64,000 nucleotides of DNA from Boswellia sacra (lineage: Eukaryota; Streptophyta; Magnoliopsida; Sapindales; Burseraceae), in the NCBI GenBank assembly GCA_013180625.2, contig SNVD02004653.1, positions 62,001 to 126,000 on the forward strand, in the 5' to 3' direction. The translations under genes were made by a program, and so were the position numbers. Positions 55,551 to 64,000 of this stretch are shown here, piece by piece. Below the pieces are notes generated by a model. That model worked only from the letters and a program-made list of their open reading frames with translations, searched no databases and had not been told where the DNA came from. Within the stretch, counting starts at the first letter, position 1, and every line of letters starts with the position of its first letter.

Positions 55551-57386
55551 TTGTCTACTTGATGTTGTGGGATTATTGGACTGACAAAAAATGTGTAGAT
55601 AATAAAACTCAAGTCTCCTATGGTTAACCAATATAATAATTTATCTTAATACAAGTATTTGTCATATAGTCGTTAAATTGTTGTAATCCTCAATCCTTCT
55701 AGAATTTTTAACTTATAATTCTCATGGTGCAAATGTTGATGACAAATTTTACTGGGCCGAATAAAATGGATTGCGTTGAAAAGCCTGTCGAGATAATAAC
55801 CATAATAGCCCAAATTAAAACTCATTTAGGGTATATTTAGGACTATTGTGTTATGGGAAATTGTTGTAGGAAAAACTTATTGTTAGTTGTACTGTAAGAA
55901 CAAGTTGAGGGTGTTTAACAAAATGATTTTTAAAATTATTCTACTATCTAAAAGCTATAAATGTGTGTTTGGTAGACTTGATTTTTAAAAGCCAAATTTC
56001 AGTAAAAATACAAAATTATACAAATAAGTATAAAAAAAACTTATGTTATTAATATTTAAGTTAAATGTTATAATGATATTATTTAATTAAATTTATTATT
56101 TATTTTTATTAAAAATATTAAAATGACCAAAAATAAAATTTCAGAACTATTACTAGAGATTGCATCTCGTCAATCATCGTTCGTCATTGATTGACACATG
56201 AAGAGTCAGAACTTTAATCGTCCAATCCGACTGATTTTCAACCCAAATGATGAAACAGATACTGGATTCTTGTAGAGCGGCCTTCGGTGATCCTCCTAGA
56301 ATTGGCGGTGTCACTCCACGCACAGGTCAACGGCGACTGGTGGCAAAGGGCAGCGATCGAAAATTATATTGTTCTGATAACTGTTTTAAATTTTTGAAAA
56401 AGTTAATTTAAAAAATGTAAAATATATTTAATTTTATAATTTATAAACCAATTAGGAAATTTTAGCATTTAATATTTAGGGGTAGTGTTGGATTTATACA
56501 TAATTATATAGTCAATTTTGATATTTTAGTCTATCTAAAATTTTAACTTTTCAAAATTTGCCTCCTACTTGCTTTTGTAATCTAATACAAAAATAGATTT
56601 TTGGAGCAGTTACTTCATGGACAATTAGTTTTCAAAGAATTTACCAAATACTAAAATAGTTGTAGCTAATAACAAAATCCAAAAGATGTTGTGCAACAAA
56701 AACCCCAGCACGCTCTTAATAAAGTTTTATTATGTTAGAAAATTCTTGTAAGAGTTTTCATGTAAGGGAAAGGGAGTGTTAAGAATATAATTCAAACCTA
56801 CAAAAGCTTTTCCGAACTGGTTTTTAACACCGCAATAGCTTAAAGGTACGTTATTTTTGCAGTACTTCCCCTGCTTTCTCGTCTCTTTCACTCCGCCTTT
56901 CCAGATTTCATATTCTGCACTAAATCTGGTGCCAAAATAATAAAAACAACTACTACTTATATCGATTTGTTGATTTGGCTACCTTTAATTGTTTTGTTTT
57001 GGCAATAAATATTAATTTTAAGACTTTTAAATATCCTGAATGAAACATTTTGAGTTTTGATTTGATCACTAATTACCTTCTGTCTTGATTACTTATATCC
57101 AAATCGAATTGCCAATATTCTAAGCATTAACAATATGTTAATATCTCAATCCGTTACCCAATATTTCCAATTTCCAGTGTCATAGAAAGCATCATTAATA
57201 AAGTAAACTAAAAAACAATACCGGTTATGAGGCGGAAAGCACCATTAAAAAAATGTTAATTATCTCAATCCGTTACCAAGTATAATTTTTTATATTTCAA
57301 TCGTTTTACTCAACTGTAATGTCCTAAAAAAAGTTGTATGGGTCAAGGTAGTTGATACATGAATTTGTCAATTTTATGGTTTTAAT
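55551..57386. other. AT-rich intergenic DNA, no gene seen
   Basis: No frame with a recognisable domain. A slightly GC-richer stretch near 56270-56365 is also without motif. Confidence 0.6.
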
Positions 57387-57604
57387 TAGGGGTGCACACG
57401 GTTGGGTTGTAAAATTTGAATCCGATGTTGGGTTTTTCGAAACATATAACCCGTTATATCGAGTCGGGTCGGGTTTGATTTTATTAGATCATAACAAAAA
57501 AGCCGATTATAACCCAATCATATTAAAACCCGACTTTTATAAGCCGATCCGACCGACCTGATCGGATCGGATCGGATCGGATTGATTTAATTTGCACACC
57601 CCTA
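57387..57604. mobile_element. Small hAT-like MITE, 218 bp
   Basis: It begins TAGGGGTGCACACGG and ends TTTGCACACCCCTA. TAGGGGTG/CACCCCTA is a common hAT terminus in plants. The 8-bp flanks GTTTTAAT and ATTTTACT match at 6 of 8 positions, as expected for an old 8-bp duplication. The interior has CGGATCGGATCGG repeats and no coding capacity. Confidence 0.65.
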
Positions 57605-57839
57605 ATTTTACTATAGAATCAAAAGATGCTATTGAATTTGTGAAAGATTCCGTAACTAATCCGACGCTTCCGAAGTTGAGGAAGCTCACCAACTAGTCCT
57701 ATCAAGGATTCGTAATCAACCTCCCTTAAGTCGAGATTAAGTTCCATTAAGGATGACAGATTAATCAATTTCATCCAATTGGATCCCACTAACTAACCAA
57801 CTGAATGCAACCAAATGCCTGAATAGGGGCGAGCGTCAT
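57605..57839. other. Intergenic, no feature
   Basis: Unremarkable sequence between the MITE and the G-rich repeat. Confidence 0.5.
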
Positions 57840-58960
57840 TGTTACTTTCGCATTCAGTTTGGAGTCGATTGGGCTGCAATTAGTAGGTTTAGTTAGCTTG
57901 TCGGCTCAGCTAGGTAATATTTGGTTTCGATTCAATTGGGCTGTCAGCTAGGTTACATTTAGTTGGACTGATGGCTACGGTAAGGTTGGCTTTGACTACT
58001 ATTGTTTGTGGGTTGGGTAATAAGGTGGGCTTTGACCAAGATTAGACTTGGGCCATAAGATGAGGCGGGTTGGGCTGTGGTCAATGATGAATTAGGCTGA
58101 GATGAGGCAAAAATTGGTTAGGTGGGTTGAGGCTCTCTTTTGGATTGGATTGGGCTGTACAGATGTTCTGATGGTTTGGGTTGGGCTGGCATGGGCTCTG
58201 GGCTATGTTGGTTTGGGACGTGCTAGGGTTACTAGACTGTAGGTTTGTTCTAGATTGAGTTGGGTTATGATGTAAGCTTTTATTTGTTTGGGCTGTAATA
58301 GTGAATTATGTTGGGTCATTGGGTTGGCCTGTGTTCTTTGTTTATGTGGGGCATTTGCTCGAGTATTTATTGGGTTGGGTTATGAGTAGGTATTGGTTTT
58401 GATTGAATTGAGTTAGGTTGTGGGTTAAAATAAATTGGTTTGCACTATGGCTTTTGTATCCTTGGGTTGGTTTGTCGCATAGGGTGGATTGGGTTGTGCT
58501 GTGGCCGGTAGCTGTGGGCTTCGGTTTGGTCTGTAGCTAGGAGTTCAGTTTGGGTTGTGTTCTTTAAATGGATTGGGCTTTAGGCTTCAAGTTGGGCTAT
58601 GCCTTGGTCATATTATTTGGACAATATTGGTTGGGTTAAGCTCTGGCTAGGGGGGATGGCTTCAAATGCGGCTAGTGAGTGGCAGTAGGTTGTCCTCCAT
58701 GGATTGGCTATGGGTTGTTGCTGGGCTTGTACTTGGGTGGATTCGCCAGTGGTCCAGTATGAATTTTGTTGGGCTGTGTCAGTTGTCCAGCGTGGATTGG
58801 GTTGGGCTGTGTCAGTCGTCCAGTGTGTATTGGGTTGGGTTGTGGTCTTAGTCGGGATAAAGCTGGGGTGGATTGGGTTAGGCTGCAACAAGGAACAGAT
58901 GTTGGCTATGTTCTTGGATTGGGTTGGGCTGTGTCTAGGTTGAATTAAATGGGGCTATAG
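57840..58960 (+). repeat. Degenerate TTGGGTTGGGCTG-type G-rich repeat, ~1.1 kb
   Basis: Dozens of variants of GGGTTGGGCTGTG occur with strong strand asymmetry (G/T on plus). Three clearer copies of a ~39-bp unit with TTGGGCTGTGTCAGTCGTCC lie at about 58745-58850. Multiple GGG runs could form G-quadruplexes. The short frames inside it are repeat-driven. Confidence 0.75.
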
Positions 58961-59443
58961 AATCTTTCTGCTCAATGATGATGCCCTAAACTAAATTGCA
59001 TGGGTTAGAGCAGTTGACGCACAAATTTGTAAATTAAATTCTGTACTTAGAAAGTGTCCCGATGTTTACCCATTTTTCACCAAAGTTTTAAATATTGATG
59101 ATGAATTCATTCACAAAACTTGTTGGCCCGGCCCTGATTGGACTGTTATATTTGGGCCTTGATAAACTGAGAACTTTGCTTGATTCTGGCCAAGACTTAA
59201 ATCGGCCCAATTGTATTTGCATGTATATGAACCATGGTGAATCAAACATTGGAAAGGCCGAGCAACAGAGTTGGATAATTAATATTGAAGGTTCAAATAT
59301 GCAATTGTTAAGTCATTTTAAGTGTAAACTATGTCAAGAAAAAAAACAAAATTATGTTCTATGACCAATTAACCCTTGCATAATTTCAATGGTATAACCA
59401 TATAATGAAGCAAGAATCACAAAAAAAAAAAAATAAATAAATA

Positions 59444-59476
<33 letters not shown>

Positions 59477-60238
59477 AAAAACAAGAGCGGTGCTATTCTT
59501 TTAAATTATTTATACAAATTCACCCATATAAACCTACGTGACATTATTGAATAATTGACGCTACATCAATTAATTAAAATTCACTCATTCAATTAAATCA
59601 TAACACGTTAGTGTGCATGAAAAAGTTTGTATGGATTGTTTGCATGAATAGTATTATTTTACAATAAAGAGTATTCGCATTTAACATTGTCAAAGTCTGC
59701 TGTAACTATATAAATATCAAGTTTAAATACTAAAAACTTAACCAATATGAACTAGGAAAGAAAAACTTTTCCAAATTATGAACTTTTCTTGTTTTGAAAA
59801 TTTCTGAGTTCTTAACATCATGAAGAACCAGAAATTAAATTAAATAAAACTGTTAAAAACAAATGGCAGACCAATTTAAATCCTAATGATAAAGTTATCA
59901 AGGAAAACATTTTCCAAAATGGCTAAAACTCTCTTTTGAAGGCCTAAAGGCATCATTCGGCCGAAATAGGGTACAACCATATTTTTTTTATGGGTCTTGA
60001 TCACTAGGCCATTTCCAAATTGAGCCCTCGAAACTACAAAAATTTTCACTGAAAATTTGCGTATGATCTGTTTTGGCCATGAAACTCTTTGCAATTTGAT
60101 TTACATCACCATAATTAATTTTTCTTTCAGTTTGCTAATAGAATCACGAAGATGTATACCATGTACTTTTCTCAAATTTGACTTGCTTTAACTTCTGGAT
60201 ATTTATTCCTCAATGGATACTATTTCACATGGAGTAAG
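58961..60238. other. Intergenic DNA with A-rich simple repeat
   Basis: An AAATA/AAAAT simple repeat lies at about 59419-59482. No supported gene. It runs up to the copia LTR at 60239, with GTAAG at 60234-60238 as the probable target duplication. Confidence 0.6.
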
Positions 60239-60799
60239 TGTTATGCACAAGCGGAAGCGATAACCAACAGAACAACCCAAATGCACAACATAAACTATGC
60301 TAGATAATTGAATATAATAGTAATTAAAGAGGCAACCAATCAACCAACAATACAGAAATAGAAAGAACACCAAGATTTAACGAGGTTCGGTATAAATACC
60401 TACGTCCTCGGGCGCCGCTGAAGAAACTTTCCACTATCTTCAAAGAGAATTACAAACTTTTGGGTCACAATACAAATACCACAACTGTTGGGCCAAACTG
60501 CAATTATCCCAATAGTTGGACCAAATTGTAAACAATTGGGAAATACTACAAATACCCAAAATAAAGGAGAAAAAAACAATATTACAAACTTTAAGGTCCT
60601 TACTGAAAGGCCCTTAAACTATGAGGTCTTATATGTGAGACCTTACAAATATAAGGAGGTGAATGATATTTCACTTGGGACACCAAAGTGAGAGGACTTG
60701 GCTTTAATTTATAAGCCAAGTCTCTCCAACACAAAGACTCCCACTCTATGTGGGATCCTTGCACATACACACAATGGCTAAAGAGCCACAATTCTAACA
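60239..60799 (-). repeat. 3' LTR of a Tnt1/Tork-like copia element
   Basis: 561 bp. On the minus strand it starts TGTTAGAATTGTGGC and ends GTGCATAACA. It directly follows a PPT. The 5' LTR lies beyond the window. Confidence 0.85.
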
Positions 60800-60811
60800 A
60801 TTCTCCACCTT
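60800..60811 (-). other. Polypurine tract of the Tork-like copia element
   Basis: On the minus strand AAGGTGGAGAAT immediately precedes the LTR start TGTTAG. Confidence 0.85.
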
Positions 60812-60900
60812 GGCGATTTAGCCATTCCACCACAAAACTCTTATTTTTCCCACATTCTCTATCACAACTGCAACGCCTCCAAATGCGCCCAATGGCGCAG

Positions 60901-62205
60901 TCAAACTCGTGCAATGTTGATCAAGTCCAAACAATGACTGAACTTGATCGCTGTCACAACCTTAGTCAACATATCTGCGGGATTCTCGGCAGTCTCAATC
61001 TTCTGAAGTAAGATTCTTCCTTCATTAATGATTTCCCGCACAAAATGATACCGAACATCAATATGCTTCGTACGAACATGGAACACTGGATTCTTCGCTA
61101 AATGGATAGCACTCTGACTGTCAGAATAAAGACTGATCTTCTTCTGCCCAATTCCCAATTCATCCAGCAATCCCTGTAACCAAATAGCTTCCTTCACAGC
61201 CTCTATCATTGCCATATACTCTGCCTCTGTAGTAGACAGAGCCACTGTAGACTGTAAAGTAGACTTCCAACTCACTGGTGCTCTTGCAAGAGTAAACACA
61301 TAACCGGTTGTTGACCGACGTTTATCCAAATCACTAGCATAATCTGAATCAACATAACCAATAGCATACTGACCACATGTATCATCTCTCTCAAAGACTA
61401 AGCCAATATCTACGGTTTTCAGCAAATACCGTAGAATCCATTTCACTGCTTGCCAATGTCCTTTACCAGGATCATGCATATACCTGCTCACAACTCCAAC
61501 TGCGTGTGAAATGTCAGGTCTTGTACACACTATAGCATACATCAGGCTACCAACTGCATTAGCATATGAAACTCGAGACATATACTCTCGTTCCTCATCT
61601 GTACTAGAAGATAAAGATGCACTAAGTTTCATATGAGGAGCAAGTGGGGTACTTACAGGTTTTGACTGCTCTGAAATGCCAAACCGCTGTAATACCTTCT
61701 TCAGATACTGCTTCTGAGTCAAACAAATCTTGCTTCTCCCTCTATCTCTGCTAATCTCCATGCCTAGAATCTTCTTAGCTTCACCCAAATCTTTCATCTC
61801 AAACTCTCGATTCAACTGAGTCTTCAACTTTGCAATTTCTTCGACATTCGTCGAAGCTATCAACATATCATCAACATACAAGAGTAGATATATGAAAGAA
61901 CCATCATGTAGCCTCTGAAAATACACACAATTATCAAATTTGCTTATTGTGTATCTCTGACCCATCATAAACCGATCAAATTGCTTATACCACTGTCTGG
62001 GAGATTGCTTCAAACCATAAAGCAATCTTTTCAGTTTGCATACCAAATTTTCCTTACCAGCAACTTTGAATCCCTCTGGCTGAGTCATATAGATTTTCTC
62101 TTCCAAGTCACCATGTAAAAATGTAGTTTTTACATCCAATTGAACTAGTTTCATATTCATCTGAGCTACCAAGGCCAACAAAATTCTAATGGAAGAATGT
62201 TTCAC
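60901..62205 (-). pseudogene. Tork-like copia RT and RNase H
   Basis: 434 codons open. RT: LVQLDVKTTFLHGDLEEKIY, LLYGLKQSPRQWYKQF and the catalytic YVDDMLIAS (~residues 112-120). The connection domain has SYANAVGSLMYAIVCTRPDI. RNase H: GYVDSDYASDLDKRRSTTGY, STTEAEYMAM and HIDVRYHFVREII. It ends IARV, about 100 bp before the PPT. It shares one frame with both pol parts upstream. The only breaks between here and 63990 are four stops (62245, 62326, 62398 and 63292), so the domain itself is in good condition. Confidence 0.92.
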
Positions 62206-63291
62206 AACTGGAGAAAATACCTCATTGTAGTCAATTCCTTCCCTCTAAGCGTAGCCTTTAGCCACCAACCTTGCCTTGTAGCGGATGTCATTCTTGTCAG
62301 GAAATCCATCTTTCTTTGCATATACCTATTTGCACCCAATTGCCTTTTTACCCTTCGATAGTTGAGCTAGCTCCCAAGTTTCATTCTTCTGAAGAGACTA
62401 CATCTCTTCGCTCATAGTTGTCTTCCACTGATAAACTTCAGAACATCTGACTGCCTCTCTATAAGTGGAAGGAACATCAGCATCTACAATTGGAAGTGCA
62501 TAGGCCACCATATCAGCAAATCGAGCAGGTCTGCGAATCTCATGTCTTGGCCTATTAACTGCAATAGATTCTTGTTGCTGTTGAGGTTCCTGAGTAGAAC
62601 CCTCTCCATCATCTCCCAAATCTCCCTCTGTCATAGGAGTATCAACATCTGTCTCAATAGATCTAACTGGGTTCAATGTCGTCGTTTCAAACTCCACCTG
62701 CTGCTGAGTATGCTCCACCTGCTGTGGAGCACCATTCACCTTTGTCTGGTTTTCTGATTTCTTCAACATTGAAGACTCATCAAATGTCACATCTCTGCTG
62801 GATACAATCTTCTTTGAACTAGGACACCAAAGACGATATCCTTTTACTCCTGAAGCAAATCCCAAGAAAATCGCTTTCTTGGCTCTAGGATCTAGCTTAG
62901 ATTCTTTCACATGATAATATGTAGGAGAACCAAAAACATGTAAAGAATCATAATCAGAAACAGGTTGTCTAGACCATACCTCCAATGGAGTTCTATCACC
63001 AATAGCAGCTGAAGGTAGACGATTAATGAGATGACACGCATAAGTCACAACCTCAGCCCAAAATTCCTTGCCCAACCCAGCATTGGACAACATACACCGA
63101 ACTTTCTCCAGCAATGTCCGGTTCATGCGTTCTGCCACCCCATTCTGCTGCGGTGTACCTCTAACAGTAAAATGACGTATAATACCCTCATCATGACACA
63201 ATTTTAAAAACTGATCACTGCAATACTCACCACCATTATCTGTTCTGAGATGCTCGATTTTCTTGCCAGTTTGTGTCTCAATCATCTTTTT
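62206..63291 (-). pseudogene. Tork-like copia integrase and linker
   Basis: From MIETQTGKKIEHLRTDNGGE (integrase core, second Asp) and TPQQNGVAERMNRTLLEKVR (Glu of DDE) through KAIFLGFASGVKGYRLWCPS to a glutamine-rich linker and VYQWKTTMSEEM at the TAG 62398. Between 62397 and 62206 the frame continues into the RT entry (ETWELAQLSKGKKAIG, IDYNEVFSPVV) with two TAG codons (62326 and 62245). Confidence 0.9.
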
Positions 63292-64000
63292 TCATTTAAG
63301 GAAAACACCAAGTACATCATCTTTTGATTTCAAACAGTACACCCAAGTTCTTCTGGAAAAGTCATCAACAAAAGTAACAAAGTAATGCCTACCTCCTATA
63401 GATGCGGTTTTGGTAGGTCCCCACACATCTGAGTGAACATAATCATGAATACCCTTGGTATTATGAATAGCGGTGCCAAATTTCACTCTCTTCTGCTTTC
63501 CCAGAACACAATACTCACAAAAATCCAGCTTGCAGGTCTTTGCACCTTTCAATAAGCCTCGTTTCACCAAACTGAATAAGGCTTTCTCACCTGCATGTCC
63601 CAAACGCATATGCCACAGTCTCGTGATCTCTGAATCTGCATCATTATCAGAAACCGTAGCCGCTGATCCAGTAACCGTACTACCATTATAATAATACAAG
63701 TTGTTTCTCTTAGTGCCTTTCAATACCACAAGAGCGCCTGAAGTGACCCTCAGAATACCATCTCGAATAGATATACCACAGCCTTTAGATTCTAAGGCTC
63801 CCAAAGAGATGAGATTCTTCTTCAACTTCGGTACATACCGAACATCTCTTAGAACTCTAGTCAGTCGATCATGATTCCTCAATCGGATCGAACCTATCCC
63901 AATAGTATGGCAAATATCATCATTGCCCATATACACAACTCCACAATCAAGCTCCTCAAACTGAAAGAACCACTCTCTATGTGGACACATATGATAAGTA
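63292..64000 (-). pseudogene. Tork-like copia protease end, GAG-pre-integrase and integrase start
   Basis: The upstream part continues outside the window. Seen: YMGNDDICHTIGIGSIRLRN (after the protease active site), VPKLKKNLISLGALESKGC, LWHMRLGHAGEKALFSLVKR and CEYCVLGKQKRVKF (integrase zinc-binding HHCC region), then HSDVWGPTKTASIGGRHYFV with the first catalytic Asp and FVDDFSRRTWVYCL. It stops at TGA 63292 in a position where the family has Trp. Confidence 0.9.

Noticed and set aside
55418..55631. His-Thr and Cys-Val repeat frames
   Set aside because: Translation of a (CA)n microsatellite.

Overview
The window is nuclear DNA from a flowering plant, most likely a eudicot. It is AT-rich and gene-poor, and almost everything recognisable is transposable-element sequence or broken host genes. 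The evidence is plant-type LTR retrotransposons of several lineages (copia, chromovirus-like, Athila-like and Tat-like gypsy), a CACTA DNA-transposon end, a broken CC-NBS-LRR resistance gene, and fragments of RPN1 and of a GMI1/DMS3-like gene. I cannot name the species. I see no tRNA, rRNA or CRISPR array.

Layout. (1) 1-5.1 kb: a composite fold-back element (1506-5090, 5-bp target duplication ATTCT) carrying a solo LTR (2772-5012, duplication TACTG). (2) 5.45-37.66 kb, minus strand: one CNL pseudogene split by a 29.6-kb nest. A chromovirus-like gypsy element (5668-35302) sits in its last LRR codons. A CACTA end (6047) sits in that element's 3' LTR. A copia element (6684-15165, duplication AAATA) sits in the CACTA subterminal repeats. 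Beyond lie GMI1/DMS3-like exons (15.64-17.6 kb) and RPN1 exons (17.79-18.31 and 30.95-31.11 kb), and a young Athila-like element (18898-30907, duplication GATAA) sits in an RPN1 intron. (3) 41.3-55.3 kb: an old Tat-like gypsy element on the minus strand, split by a non-autonomous Tat-like element (41651-50102, duplication GTCCT) that carries gag and protease on the plus strand and a spliced antisense gene. (4) 55.4-60.2 kb: repeats, a small hAT-like MITE and a long G-rich degenerate repeat. (5) 60.2-64 kb: the 3' two thirds of a Tnt1/Tork-like copia element on the minus strand, running off the end.

The most interesting content is in the Athila-like element. Between pol and the 3' LTR, where such elements often carry an env-like frame, it has two extra genes. 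One is an intact 182-aa basic, cysteine-rich frame that resembles the nucleic-acid-binding proteins of some filamentous plant RNA viruses. The other is an intronless, nearly full-length copy of a LOG cytokinin-activating enzyme, now carrying two stops. The pairing suggests a retrotransposon lineage that picked up a nucleic-acid-binding protein and a hormone-synthesis gene.

One technical point matters. A perfect 38-bp Tn5 mosaic-end junction (8399-8436) identical to the Nextera mate-pair linker is embedded in the copia 5' LTR, so at least one join in this assembly is suspect.
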